A DNA stretch of 64,000 nucleotides, from assembly GCF_902859875.1 (NCBI RefSeq), contig NZ_CADIKF010000002.1, positions 1-64,000 on the forward strand, given 5' to 3'. Made by a program: the position numbers and the translations under genes. Source of the stretch: Paraburkholderia solisilvae. GTDB taxonomy: Bacteria > Pseudomonadota > Gammaproteobacteria > Burkholderiales > Burkholderiaceae. The stretch's first letter is position 1, and each line of letters opens with the position of its first letter. Shown piece after piece: positions 1 through 8,978 of the stretch. Under the pieces are notes generated by a model. It was not told the origin of the DNA. It did not search any database and saw only the letters and a program-made list of their open reading frames with translations.

Positions 1-360
1 TGAAGGCCGGCTTGCGGAAGGCGGAGCGAGCTCGTACTTCGCAGTGGACGGCCTCGGACAAGAGCCCCGGTAGTTTTGATCAGCCTGCATGAAGCCACGC
101 GACGACGGACCGATACTCCTGCAACATCAAACACGGTGCGGACTTCAAACCCGAGCTTCTCGTACACGCTGGCCGCGACGCCATTATCGTTTTTCATGTG
201 TAGAAACGCAGTGTCGCCACGTTCGAGGATGGTTTTGGTGATCGCACCGATCAGTAGTGGCGCGTAGCGCTTGCGCCGGTGCTCAGGGTGCGTGCAAACG
301 CCGCTCACCTCCATTACACCATTGAAGCGACGTGACCCGGTCAGGGGCCTAGCTCTTTGT
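1..360 (-). pseudogene. GNAT acetyltransferase C-terminal fragment (remnant)
   Basis: The minus strand reads as the C-terminal half of a GNAT (FR47-like) N-acetyltransferase. It has the acetyl-CoA-binding stretch EVSGVCTHPEHRRKRYAPLL followed by FLHMKNDNGVAASVYEKLGF, the usual motif B block. No start codon or N-terminal half is present: upstream of the match the frame runs straight into the end of the pirin gene. After the YEKLGFEVRTVF block the frame continues without a stop into low-similarity Arg-rich sequence to the window edge, suggesting a frameshift near the old C-terminus. I read it as a decaying, 5'-truncated gene. The part beyond the window start cannot be judged. Confidence 0.65.
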
Positions 361-1257
361 AGCAGTCGACATCTGGTGAGCAACCTGGGCGGCACGTTCA
401 GCGCTTATCCGGCCGTCTGCGCATAACTGTGCTCCCTGGCGCCCGATTTCCTGCTCACCGCTTTGCAAAGCCGCCTGCTCCGTATGCACGGAGTAATAGC
501 CCTCGATCAGATCGAACGGACTGTGTTGAGCCGATCCCAGTAGAAAACCACAATCCTCTTTTGCAAGAAAGTCGACGCTGTGCCCGGATTGCTCAAACAC
601 CACCAATTCGCCCTCCGAAACTTCCTCACCGGCATCCAGAGAACCGGAATACACCGAAATCCATAACACATCGTGATCGCGAGGCGGCGTGTAGCGCCAT
701 CTCTCGCCTTGACTCAGGCGGACATTCAGGCAAGCCATGGGCTGCGGCTCACTTATCGGACTTGCTTGCCCGTTCAGACGACCAAGCAAGACCTGAGCGG
801 GGCCCTCCGACGGCATCTCATCTGCTTTCAGAAATATTTCAGACGGCGTACTCAATTCGAGCGCCGGAGGCAGCGCAATCCACAGCTGATAGAGCTTTAC
901 TGAGCCAGTGGTCTTCGCGAAGCCCCCATGCCATACGCCGCAACCGGCCTGCATCCATTCAATGCCCCCGGCCGACATTGACCTCGGCCGTCCCTTGCTG
1001 TCCTGATGATGCAACGATCCTTCCACGAGCGCCGTGAGGGTCGCAATGCCCGAATGAGGATGCAGGGGAGTTTCGGTCTCGATCGGCGATTTGACGCCGA
1101 TATAGCCCAGGAACACAAATGGCTTGATCAGTTGTCCAATATCCGATGGGCCGGCTAGCCGGGTGATTGGTCCCGTGGCTTTCCCTCGGGTTCGTTGCAG
1201 AACCCGACGCACGTTTTGAGAGCCGGCACTTACCCGAAAATCTGTCGCTTGCTTCAT
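349..1257 (-). CDS. Pirin family protein
   Basis: This 302-aa bicupin of the pirin family would be cytoplasmic and metal-binding; family members act as quercetin dioxygenases or redox-sensing cofactors. The N-terminal cupin carries HPHSGIATLTALVEG (H66, H68) and AGGIEWMQAGCGVWHGG (H110), three of the usual ligands. The fourth, Glu two residues after the last His, is replaced by Gly112. The C-terminal cupin follows (about 175-260). The ATG is preceded by AAGGA about ten bases upstream. It stands alone between two gene remnants. Function is inferred from family only, and the missing Glu makes quercetinase activity uncertain. Confidence 0.85.
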   Translation of the reverse strand: MKQATDFRVSAGSQNVRRVLQRTRGKATGPITRLAGPSDIGQLIKPFVFLGYIGVKSPIETETPLHPHSGIATLTALVEGSLHHQDSKGRPRSMSAGGIEWMQAGCGVWHGGFAKTTGSVKLYQLWIALPPALELSTPSEIFLKADEMPSEGPAQVLLGRLNGQASPISEPQPMACLNVRLSQGERWRYTPPRDHDVLWISVYSGSLDAGEEVSEGELVVFEQSGHSVDFLAKEDCGFLLGSAQHSPFDLIEGYYSVHTEQAALQSGEQEIGRQGAQLCADGRISAERAAQVAHQMSTATKS

Positions 1258-1301
1258 ATGTCACCATTCCTTCAAGATAGCGGCCATACCGTAAGCTTTC
1301 G

Positions 1302-1829
1302 TTACTGGGCACTGCTGGGGCGGCTGCTTGTCACGCTTGCAGCGACCGCAGTAGCCACCGTCTCACTGCTCTCTGTATAACGTGCAACGCTGCTTTCTAT
1401 TCCTGTGCCCGACACAGGCACGCGTACCTTCACGCGACCTTCATCAATGAGCGCAACACTCGAAGTGAGTTGTGAACCTTCCGGCTGCGCACGCCCCGGG
1501 CGCGACGTGCGAAGGCTTCGGTGATCGCAGATGCCTTGCCAGGCAGTGAGCGCGGTAAGCGGCACTGCGCCTGCGGCGAGGATATCGACAGAATGTGGCG
1601 TCTCGGCGAGCGCTGCGCTGTCGACAATGACATAGTCGGCGAACGCTCTCTGCCCCTGACCAACAAATGCGTACACAAGCTGATCAGCGCGCCATTGCAC
1701 CGCGTCGCGGCCGACGCGCATCACCTTGCTCGCGAAATCACGTCCCAACATATAAGGCAGTACCGTCCGGAATCTCGCGGAGCGGACATTCAAACAGTGT
1801 GGGCATGGTTGCGCCCAACGGCCCTGCAA
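1302..1829 (-). pseudogene. Zinc-type/quinone oxidoreductase (MDR) remnant with internal deletion
   Basis: This open stretch encodes pieces of a medium-chain dehydrogenase/reductase. LPYMLGRDFASKVMRVG and AFADYVIVDSAALAETPHSVD are the GroES-like domain, and AAGAVPLTALTAWQGICDH is the segment just before the NADPH-binding fold. The next recognisable piece is VALIDEGRVKVRV, which in intact proteins lies near the C-terminus. The whole Rossmann domain (GxGGVG motif, roughly 130 residues) is therefore absent, and the tail after it is unlike the family. The N-terminus is also missing. An in-frame internal deletion in a dead gene is the simplest reading. Confidence 0.65.
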
Positions 1830-1878
1830 AAAGATGAATCAATATAGCGGCCATGCGAGAGTTTTTCTTCGATGAAGC

Positions 1879-2703
1879 TTAGGGCCGGATCTCATGTCGC
1901 TGTGCGCCAAGATGTTCGATGCCGCATTCGAGTACGTCACCGACCTGCATGAAGCGGTCTTTGCCGAAACCGACGCCCGGCGGCGTACCCGTGGCGAGCA
2001 GATCGCCCGGTAGGAGCGTCATGTGGGTCGAAAAGTAGGCGAGCATCTCGCCGATTCCGAACAGCATGTCGCTCGTATTGCCGCGTTGTTCGAACTGGCC
2101 GTTCAGTTTCGTCCATAGATCGAGATTCATGCCGTCGACACCGGTGACAAGGTACGGCCCGATCGGCGAGTAACCCGGCCGGGACTTCGCGCGCACGAGA
2201 TGCTGTTGGCCTTCCGCGTCGACTTGGGTGGCACGGTCCGAGATGTCGTTGATGCAGACGAAGCCGAAGATGTTGCTGGCCGCGTCCGCCGCTACGATGT
2301 CGCGAGCCTCGCGGCCCACCACAATCGCCAGTTCGACTTCCCAATCGAGCTTGACGCCGGGGTTGGGGCCTCGCGCGATCGCGTCGTTTGGCCCGGCAAG
2401 CGACGTGACTGCCTTGAGAAAGACTTCCGGTTCCGTCGGCGGCTTCATCTTGAACTCTTCGATATGCTTGCGGTAATTGAAGCCGGTGGCCGCGATCTGG
2501 CGGACGCCGGCGATCGGCGCCAGGTAGACGAATTCGCCGCTCACCGGCTCAAGCGCAGCCGTATCGACCTGGTTTAGTATGCCGCTCGCGATTGCTTCGG
2601 GTGTGATGTCCGCCACGATCGGGCGCAGGTCCAGATGTTCGCCACCGTTGACAATGATGGGAACGGCCTGGCCTTTCACTAACACTCGGGCAAATTGTTG
2701 CAT
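1879..2703 (-). CDS. Fumarylacetoacetate hydrolase family protein
   Basis: This 274-aa FAH-fold protein belongs to the family that includes 2-hydroxyhepta-2,4-diene-1,7-dioate isomerases, acylpyruvases and ureidoglycolate lyase-like enzymes. Family hallmarks are visible: GFNYRKHIEEFK, the metal-binding acidic cluster in LDWEVELAIVVG, a conserved NDISDR and LLATGTPPGVG near the end. The start was set at an ATG with AAGGAG seven bases upstream; a longer reading to 2802 has no ribosome binding site and adds unrelated residues. The gene lies divergent to the AraC regulator at 3032, a plausible controller. The substrate cannot be assigned from sequence. Confidence 0.88.
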   Translation of the reverse strand: MQQFARVLVKGQAVPIIVNGGEHLDLRPIVADITPEAIASGILNQVDTAALEPVSGEFVYLAPIAGVRQIAATGFNYRKHIEEFKMKPPTEPEVFLKAVTSLAGPNDAIARGPNPGVKLDWEVELAIVVGREARDIVAADAASNIFGFVCINDISDRATQVDAEGQQHLVRAKSRPGYSPIGPYLVTGVDGMNLDLWTKLNGQFEQRGNTSDMLFGIGEMLAYFSTHMTLLPGDLLATGTPPGVGFGKDRFMQVGDVLECGIEHLGAQRHEIRP

Positions 2704-3031
2704 GATCAACGCTCCTTGATTTGAGGCTGCACACGGCGTGTGCCGCAAATACCGGCGATCACGCCGATTGCGGAATTGCAACACCGATAACTGCGTAGTC
2801 ACCGCTTCTCACGTTCGGGACTATAGCGGCGGTCCGCGATGCGTTCTCGTCTGAAACTGCGGAATTCGTCCGAAACGAAGAGAAAGTTCACCGGACCCGG
2901 TGAACGGCGTTGTGCTCACGTTGCGAAGCGATGAACGGCTTTATTCGTTGCTTTTCTTGCAAGGGCGCAAGAGAATGCCTGCTGGGCTGTCGCTTACAGC
3001 CCTGCTTGGGTAGGCCCTTTGGGGAGCTATC
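2704..3031. other. Intergenic region between divergent FAH and AraC genes
   Basis: This 328-base divergent control region holds no credible gene. Its outstanding element is the perfect dyad at 2886-2905. The AraC start at 3032 could be later than annotated, so part of the region next to it may be leader. Confidence 0.5.
2886..2905. promoter_or_regulatory. Perfect inverted repeat, operator candidate
   Basis: The arms GTTCACCGG and CCGGTGAAC are perfect 9-bp inverted repeats separated by AC, in the region shared by the divergent FAH and AraC genes. Such a compact dyad fits a dimeric repressor site better than the direct repeats usual for AraC proteins. The cognate regulator is unknown. Confidence 0.5.
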
Positions 3032-3982
3032 ATGCAATCCAACATGCCCCGGATTCGATCCGCGGAAGTCGCGGTCGGAACGCCAGCGCCCATGTTCAGC
3101 GCCCCTGGTCATCCTGAAACCATATGGTCGGACGTCAACGGAACCGTCAATCAGTCGAGGCATATCAAATGGGCGGGAGGCTCCGCCGCCGCCCACAGGA
3201 TCGGTTCTGTAGCAGGTGCCGCAAAAATCGTCACGCGCGCGGTCGCGTTGCAATTTTCGTGGAACGGTGGATTCGTCGAGGCCGACGCGGAGTCGGGAAA
3301 GCATATCTTCAGCTATCGAAACCGACCGCGTTATGGGCTTGTGCTGCCGCCAGGTAGTGAGGTCGAGTTTCGAATCAGGGAAAAGTCGAACTATCGCTTC
3401 CTGTCTATCGAGCTGGAACCGGAATACATCCTGCAGACCTGCGAATTGCAACATCTGAGTGCGATGAACATTCTTGAGACGTGGGGCTACGACCACCCCC
3501 TGTCATGGCAACTTGCGCACCTCCTCTACGAGGAATGCGAGCGCGAAGGCCGACAGGGTCTTCTCTACCTCGAGACTGCGGTCACGCTTCTCTCGCTCCA
3601 TCTCGTTAGGCATCTTTCAACCTTCACCGGGACAAACAATCTTTGTCGCCGCGGAGGACTGCCGCCCAATGTGTGCAAACGGGCGTGCGATTACATGATT
3701 GCGCGTCTCCATCACGATCTGTCGCTCACGGACGTTGCGAGCCTGTGCGGCCTTTCCGCCGGACACTTTTCTTCGGCCTTCAGGCAATCTATGGGAATGC
3801 CGCCTCACGCCTGGCTGCGCTCCCAACGCATCGAAAGAGCGAAGGCGCTGCTGCGCGACAATGCGTTGAGCTTTCCAGCCATCGCACTGGCGGTGGGATT
3901 TGCGAATCAAAGCTCATTCGGTGTGGCGTTCAAGAAGGAGACCGGGCTCAGTCCATCCGCGTGGCGGCATAGTTTGCGTTGA
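3032..3982 (+). CDS. AraC family transcriptional regulator
   Basis: This 316-aa protein has a divergent N-terminal cupin-like sensory region and a C-terminal AraC DNA-binding domain at about 215-313. Both helix-turn-helix units can be seen: LSLTDVASLCGLSAGHFSSAFRQSMG and LSFPAIALAVGFANQSSFGVAFKKETGLSP. The family binds DNA in the cytoplasm and usually activates a neighbouring catabolic gene. The divergently placed FAH-family gene is the obvious candidate target. The N-terminus (first 40 residues) is poorly conserved in character, so a downstream start is possible. Confidence 0.85.
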   Translation: MQSNMPRIRSAEVAVGTPAPMFSAPGHPETIWSDVNGTVNQSRHIKWAGGSAAAHRIGSVAGAAKIVTRAVALQFSWNGGFVEADAESGKHIFSYRNRPRYGLVLPPGSEVEFRIREKSNYRFLSIELEPEYILQTCELQHLSAMNILETWGYDHPLSWQLAHLLYEECEREGRQGLLYLETAVTLLSLHLVRHLSTFTGTNNLCRRGGLPPNVCKRACDYMIARLHHDLSLTDVASLCGLSAGHFSSAFRQSMGMPPHAWLRSQRIERAKALLRDNALSFPAIALAVGFANQSSFGVAFKKETGLSPSAWRHSLR

Positions 3983-4470
3983 CCGCTGCACTGACCAGCC
4001 TGATTGCTTCGGCTCATGCTTCAGACGTCCGCTTCTCAGGCACGTTCGGACAGTCGAGCCCTGACTGGCGAGGACGTCTTTGGGTCGGCTGCGGAAATTC
4101 GAAGCTGACGTTGCGCCCGGGCGGGGCGACGACTCATTTCAATTTCCGGGTTCGGCCAGAAGCGGCCAAGCGACTGAAGCACGCGAGGGTTCGCTTTGCC
4201 AAGCTTAGCCGACGTTCTGCCTGCCTCGCGCAATCGAGAAAGCAGAACGTCGACGCTTCAAGTATCTTCCCTTGTGCTCGCTTGCTCGACGATACGTAGC
4301 AGATTGCGCCGTAACGGCGCTCGACCTTGATCCGACCCGGCCATGGTTCCTGGTCAAAACAAAGACAGATGCGGAGCGTGACTGCTGAAGTAGTCAACAT
4401 TCTGAATGTCGGGTGTCGGCGACCCTGAACGACCGCTCAGGGTCAATTTGACCGTACCCCCCACCGCACA
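3983..4470. other. Non-coding region, no gene recognised
   Basis: This is 488 bases between two stop codons. Short open frames exist on both strands but none has a ribosome binding site or recognisable protein. An 8-bp hairpin (GACCCTGA at 4421-4428, TCAGGGTC at 4437-4444) lies just downstream of the TPR gene end on the minus strand and could be a weak terminator. The rest looks like decayed sequence, possibly of mobile-element origin, which I cannot prove. Confidence 0.4.
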
Positions 4471-6189
4471 TTAACCAGCAAGCACCCGAAGAGATCTCTC
4501 CAAAGCTCGAAAAACATCGTCCCACTCACCCAGCGCAGACTGACGATACAAAGTCGCGCTGCGATACCAAGGACTGTCAGTACGCTTCAACATCCAACGC
4601 CAGCACGTATCCAGACGATTCAAAATCCAGACTGGTTTACCCAACGCCCCAGCGAGATGAGCAGTCGAGGTGTCTACCGATATCACGACATCCAGATTCT
4701 GTACGAATGCTGCCGTATCGGCGAAATCAACAATCTCATTGGTGAAGTCAATGATCTGTCGGTCCTCAGGCAGGCGCGCATTCATCTCCGCCAGCCGATT
4801 TACCGCCGGGCCTTTCTGCAAGCTGAAAAAACGCACGTTCTCAACGCCGAGGACCGGTGCGAACGCTTCCAGCGAAACCGAACGTCTCTCATCGTACTTT
4901 CGCAATTCCGCGACATGTGGACGATTGCCGCCCGCCCAAACAAGGCCAACCTTCAGTGCATTGCCGGAAATCGGATGGATGCGTCGTCCCCATCTATCAA
5001 CTTCCGTGGAATCGGCATGAAGATAAGGGCCCGGTGAAGGAATCGATTCAGACTCGGTTCCGACCGCCAACGGCAGACTGAGTAATGGGCAATAACAGTC
5101 GAACGCCGGCAGCGGCTGTCCCTCTTCAATCACCTGTGCAACGCCCTTAAGCCCTTGCAGCAGCCTGACCAGCTCGGGCGGCACCTCCAGCAAGACCGTC
5201 GCGCCTGACGCAGCCACCTTTTCTGCGTAGCGACAAAACTGAATCGTATCGCCAAGCCCTTGTTCGGCATGCAGAAGGATTGTCTTTCCGTCTAGCGCAA
5301 AATCTCCAAGCCACAAAGGTTGTTGGAGTCTACGTTGACTCAAGCTGACCCGACGACGTTTCCAACGCCACTCATACTCTGTCCATCCTTCGTGGAACCG
5401 CCCCATGCGCAGCAGGCAAATTGAGCGATTCCAATGTGCTTCCACATGATTTTCGTTTTTCGAAAGCGCGTGGTCGAAACACGCAAGCGCTTCATCATGC
5501 CGGTCAAGGTCTACGAGCGTGAGTGCGAGATTGTTCCAGGCGTCTGCGAAGCCGGGCGCCAGCTTTATCGCGTGCAGATAGCTTTCCCGTGCCTCCTCGG
5601 GTCGTTTCAAGTCGCTTAACGCGTTAGCACGATTACTCCACGCTTCCGCGTAAGCCGGTTGCAATCGGATTGCCGTGTCGCAACTGCTCAGTGCATCCTG
5701 CGCACGGCCCAATTCGCGTAACGTGCAGGCCCGATTGTTCCATGCCGTCGCGACTTCCGGATGCAACGCGATTGCTTCGTCGAAGCTCACCAAAGCTTCC
5801 TGAGCGCGGTCGAGGCCAGCCAGCGCCATTCCTCTATTGTTCAATCCGTCGAAAAAGTCGCGCTTCAGCGCGACAGCACGGTCCGCACTCTCGAGTGCTT
5901 CCTGATGGAGTTGCATCGCGTTGAGTGCAAACGCCAGATTCGAATGAACCGGCGCCTGCGTCGAACTAATATCAATCGCGGCTCGCAACAACTCGATACC
6001 TTCGTCAAATCGGCCACTCTGTAACATCAGCGCACCCAGAAGTTGCAAAGCATCGAAGTGTCGAGGACGGGAGACAAGTATCTCCCGATAGAGATCTTCC
6101 GCCTCAGGGATCGCACCGTTTTGTTGTAGCGTTACAGCCTGGCTTAACAGGCTTTCGATGTGTCGTGGCAGTGCGATTCTCTTTTTCAT
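4471..6189 (-). CDS. TPR-repeat protein with C-terminal glycosyltransferase-like domain
   Basis: This protein of about 572 aa has eight or so tetratricopeptide repeats in its first 280 residues, with typical signatures such as PAYAEAWSNRANALSDLKRPEEA and PGFADAWNNLALTLVDLDRHDEA. The C-terminal GT-B-like region resembles heptosyltransferase/O-GlcNAc transferase relatives (AEQGLGDTIQFCRYAEKV, then DVVISVDTSTAHLAGALGKPVW). Such proteins are thought to glycosylate proteins or surface polymers; the acceptor is unknown. The ATG at 6189 was chosen because a longer frame would overlap the lacI-type gene by 92 bases. No clear Shine-Dalgarno is visible, so the start is uncertain. Confidence 0.85.
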   Translation of the reverse strand: MKKRIALPRHIESLLSQAVTLQQNGAIPEAEDLYREILVSRPRHFDALQLLGALMLQSGRFDEGIELLRAAIDISSTQAPVHSNLAFALNAMQLHQEALESADRAVALKRDFFDGLNNRGMALAGLDRAQEALVSFDEAIALHPEVATAWNNRACTLRELGRAQDALSSCDTAIRLQPAYAEAWSNRANALSDLKRPEEARESYLHAIKLAPGFADAWNNLALTLVDLDRHDEALACFDHALSKNENHVEAHWNRSICLLRMGRFHEGWTEYEWRWKRRRVSLSQRRLQQPLWLGDFALDGKTILLHAEQGLGDTIQFCRYAEKVAASGATVLLEVPPELVRLLQGLKGVAQVIEEGQPLPAFDCYCPLLSLPLAVGTESESIPSPGPYLHADSTEVDRWGRRIHPISGNALKVGLVWAGGNRPHVAELRKYDERRSVSLEAFAPVLGVENVRFFSLQKGPAVNRLAEMNARLPEDRQIIDFTNEIVDFADTAAFVQNLDVVISVDTSTAHLAGALGKPVWILNRLDTCWRWMLKRTDSPWYRSATLYRQSALGEWDDVFRALERSLRVLAG

Positions 6190-6292
6190 GCGTAACGAAT
6201 GCGAGATGTCCGCTTGCGATTGCGTAAGTCGCGGGAATATAGCGCCACTACCTTTCATTTTCCCGGTCAGACCCGCGAGGCAACCCGTTCCA

Positions 6293-7348
6293 TCACCGCT
6301 TGCGTCCCTGACGCGACGCACCCGAACGCCGGCGCGCAACCGGCGCCGCTCCAGTCGAATTACGCACCACAAGCTCAGCCGCAAACGTCACGCGCTGCGC
6401 CCCCGCGCCGTGCCCGGCAACCTGCGCGAGCAGCGTATTGACCGCCGAACTCGCCATCTGCTGAAACGGCTGACGTACGGTCGTGAGCGCCGGATGAAAC
6501 TGCTCGGCCATCGGAATATCGTCGAAGCCGATTACGGAGATATCATCCGGCACGCGCAGCCCCGCCTCGCGCGCAGCAGCAATCGCGCCGAACGCGCTTT
6601 GATCATTGGCCGTGAAGATGGCAGTGGGCGGCTCAGGCAGTTCGAGCAGGCCCGACGCAACCTCGAACGCGGTCATTTGCGACAGATCGCCGGGCACGAT
6701 CCATTCGCGCGTATGCGGCAAACCATGCCGCGACAAGGTGTCCAGATAACCACGCTGCCGGTCGCGCACGCCTTCGATCGATTCGCCGCCGCCCAGAAAC
6801 GCAATGCGCGTGTGCCCGAGCTCGATCAGATGCTCGACCGCAAGTTGCGCACCGCCGTAGTTATCGACCGATACGGACGGCAAGCGGTTCATCGTGCCGC
6901 GCTGGTCGATCACGACGACCGGCAGGTTCGCTTTGGCGAGCAAGTCGAGCCAGAGCGATTCGCGCGGCAAGATGGCCAGCACGCCGTCGGAAAACTGCCG
7001 CACGAGACCCAGCACATCGTGATGTGTGCGGCGTTCTTCGTCCGACATCGTGTAGACCAGCACTTCACAACCCGCCGCCCGCGCCGCACGGCCCGCACCG
7101 AGTATCAACTCGCTCGAGAACTGTGTATCGAGCGTCGGCGTAATGATGCCGATGATGCCGTTGCGCCCGCCTGAGAGCTTCTGTGCAGTGCGATTGACGA
7201 CATAACCGATATCGGACGCAATGCGCAGCACTTCATCGCGGGTTTCGCGCGACACGCCGGCACGCCCGTTGAGCGCACGCGACGCGGTCATTTGCGACAC
7301 ACCGGCAAGGCGCGCAACGTCTTCCAGCGTGGGGTTTTCCTTGGTCAT
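6293..7348 (-). CDS. LacI family transcriptional repressor of the sugar locus
   Basis: This 351-aa regulator has the LacI helix-turn-helix at residues 7-30 (LEDVARLAGVSQMTASRALN) and hinge helix, followed by a periplasmic-binding-protein-like effector domain (IGIITPTLDTQFSSELILG through IPMAEQFHPALTTVRQP). It is divergent from the binding protein/permease/GH3 operon and is almost certainly its sugar-responsive repressor. AACGTTAG-type elements in the shared 308-base region are candidate operators. The C-terminal tail is Arg-rich and specific to this protein. The effector is presumably a disaccharide or its hydrolysis product, by inference. Confidence 0.93.
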   Translation of the reverse strand: MTKENPTLEDVARLAGVSQMTASRALNGRAGVSRETRDEVLRIASDIGYVVNRTAQKLSGGRNGIIGIITPTLDTQFSSELILGAGRAARAAGCEVLVYTMSDEERRTHHDVLGLVRQFSDGVLAILPRESLWLDLLAKANLPVVVIDQRGTMNRLPSVSVDNYGGAQLAVEHLIELGHTRIAFLGGGESIEGVRDRQRGYLDTLSRHGLPHTREWIVPGDLSQMTAFEVASGLLELPEPPTAIFTANDQSAFGAIAAAREAGLRVPDDISVIGFDDIPMAEQFHPALTTVRQPFQQMASSAVNTLLAQVAGHGAGAQRVTFAAELVVRNSTGAAPVARRRSGASRQGRKR

Positions 7349-7402
7349 GCCGTGACGGGCTCGTGATGGAAGTGCATGCGATGCGTGCGAGCGCTTCGCA
7401 CT

Positions 7403-7419
7403 GTTAGCGATAACGTTAG
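7403..7419. promoter_or_regulatory. LacI-type operator candidate, repressor side
   Basis: GTTAGCGATAACGTTAG contains the palindromic core TAACGTTA and shares AACGTTAG with the perfect dyad at 7604. It lies about 55 bases upstream of the repressor start, so autoregulation is plausible. Confidence 0.5.
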
Positions 7420-7603
7420 TTTCCGGTCATTCTAGACGAATCGTCACCCGCTGCAATCAGGACTTGCCTGCGTCGCGCCCTGTCGCTCAAACACCCGTTT
7501 TGTTAAGGCTTGAAAAGAGAATATGCCAGTTGCGTAAAGCGCCCTCGCTTGCTTGAGGGTTAACCTCATCTGGCAACCGGATGACGACGTTACTAAGATC
7601 GCC

Positions 7604-7621
7604 AACGTTAGGGCTAACGTT
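7604..7621. promoter_or_regulatory. LacI-type operator, operon side
   Basis: AACGTTAGGGCTAACGTT is a perfect 8-bp inverted repeat with a 2-bp spacer, 35 bases upstream of the binding-protein start. Size, symmetry and position match LacI-family operators that block the promoter or early transcription. Confidence 0.65.
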
Positions 7622-7656
7622 GCGTGCTCATCATTCTAACGACGGGAGACTCCGAG

Positions 7657-8937
7657 ATGGCGAATGCCGCAGTATCGAAGGCGTTATGTGTAGCGGCGCT
7701 GGGCTCAGCGCTCGCCATGGCAGGCGCCGCGCGCGCGCAGGACACCAAGGTCATCACCGTGTGGGACCAGCAAACCAACGCGACGTCGAGCAAGATTCTG
7801 CGCGACGCGTCCGACCGCTTCGAGCAGCAGAACCCCGGTTATAAGGTCGAGAATTCGCATGTGCTGAACGATGCGTACAAGACAAAGCTGAAGGTCGCGT
7901 TCGGTGCGAATCAACCGCCATGCGTATTCGAATCATGGGGTGGCGGCCCGTTGCATGAGTATGTGAAGGCAGGCCAGATCGTCGATCTCACGCCGTATCT
8001 GCAGAAAGACGCAGCCTACCGCGACCGCTTCCTGCCTTCGTCGTGGAAGGCCGTGACGTTCGACGGCAAGACCTATGGCGTGGCCGCCGAAAATGCGTCC
8101 GCCGCCGTCATCTTCTACAACAAGGACATTTTCCAGCAGTACGGCCTCACGCCGCCCGCGACCTGGCCCGACCTGATGCATGTCGTGCAGGTGCTCACCT
8201 CGCACGGCATTGCACCGTTGGCACTCGCGAACAAGAACAAGTGGACCGGTTCGATGTACTACATGTACCTCGTCGATCGCATCGGCGGCCCGGACGTCGT
8301 GCGCACCGCGCTCGAAGGCAACGGCAAGGGTTTTAGCGATCCCGCATTCGTCGAGGCGGGCAAGTACATCCAGCAACTCGTGAAGGCCGGTGCGTTCGCG
8401 CAAGGCTTCAACGGTCTGGACTATGACGTCGGCGCGTCGCGACGTCTGCTCTATTCGGGCCGCGCGGCCATGGAGCTGATGGGCGGTTGGGAAGCATCGA
8501 CCATTCAGAGCGAAAACCCGTCGTTTTCGCGCAAGCTCGATTTCTTCCCCTTTCCCGGCGTGCCCGGCGGCAAAGGCGATCCGCGCGATGTGATCGGCAC
8601 AGTCGGCGACGGCTTCCTGAGCATCTCGAGCCAGTGCAAATATCCGGATGCCGCATTCAAGCTGATCCAGTCGCTCACCGACGACCCCGCGATGCGTGCT
8701 CGCGTAGGCGACCGCAAGATTCCGCCCGTCAAGAACATCGCACTCGACGATCCGCTCCTCAAGCGTCTGCAAACCCTGATCGTGGATGCGCCGAACGTGC
8801 AGCTCTGGTACGACCAGGCGTTGCCGCCGCGCCTCGGCGAGGTTCACAAGGACACCACGCAGGCCCTGTTCGGCCTGTCGCTGACACCCGAGGCCGCCGC
8901 CCAGCATATGGAAGCCGCCGCGAAGGCCGGCGGTTAA
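7657..8937 (+). CDS. Sugar ABC transporter substrate-binding protein
   Basis: This 426-aa family 1 extracellular solute-binding protein begins with a signal peptide (residues 1-27, cleavage after AGAARA). The mature part is typical of oligosaccharide binders ([57 protein letters not shown]). It should capture a sugar in the periplasm and hand it to the two permeases encoded next. The start was set at the ATG with GGGAG upstream; an in-frame ATG at 7624 would spoil the signal peptide. The adjacent GH3 enzyme suggests a beta-linked disaccharide such as cellobiose or xylobiose. Confidence 0.93.
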   Translation: MANAAVSKALCVAALGSALAMAGAARAQDTKVITVWDQQTNATSSKILRDASDRFEQQNPGYKVENSHVLNDAYKTKLKVAFGANQPPCVFESWGGGPLHEYVKAGQIVDLTPYLQKDAAYRDRFLPSSWKAVTFDGKTYGVAAENASAAVIFYNKDIFQQYGLTPPATWPDLMHVVQVLTSHGIAPLALANKNKWTGSMYYMYLVDRIGGPDVVRTALEGNGKGFSDPAFVEAGKYIQQLVKAGAFAQGFNGLDYDVGASRRLLYSGRAAMELMGGWEASTIQSENPSFSRKLDFFPFPGVPGGKGDPRDVIGTVGDGFLSISSQCKYPDAAFKLIQSLTDDPAMRARVGDRKIPPVKNIALDDPLLKRLQTLIVDAPNVQLWYDQALPPRLGEVHKDTTQALFGLSLTPEAAAQHMEAAAKAGG

Positions 8938-8978
8938 TCGTCAATCGCCCTCAACCGGATAGTCCGGCCGGCGCCGCG

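Larger units (their letters stand above)
7349..7656. other. Divergent control region of the sugar locus
   Basis: This 308-base region between lacI-type and binding-protein genes carries no gene. It holds two elements sharing AACGTTAG: an imperfect one near the repressor gene and a perfect dyad just before the operon. They would allow joint control of both directions, possibly by looping. Confidence 0.6.

Noticed and set aside
3979..4400. Short open frames on both strands after the AraC gene
   Set aside because: No ribosome binding site, no family resemblance and mutual overlap; treated as non-coding.
8487..8978. Upstream in-frame extension of the first sugar permease
   Set aside because: It overlaps the binding-protein gene in another frame and is Arg-rich; the permease homology starts after 8979.
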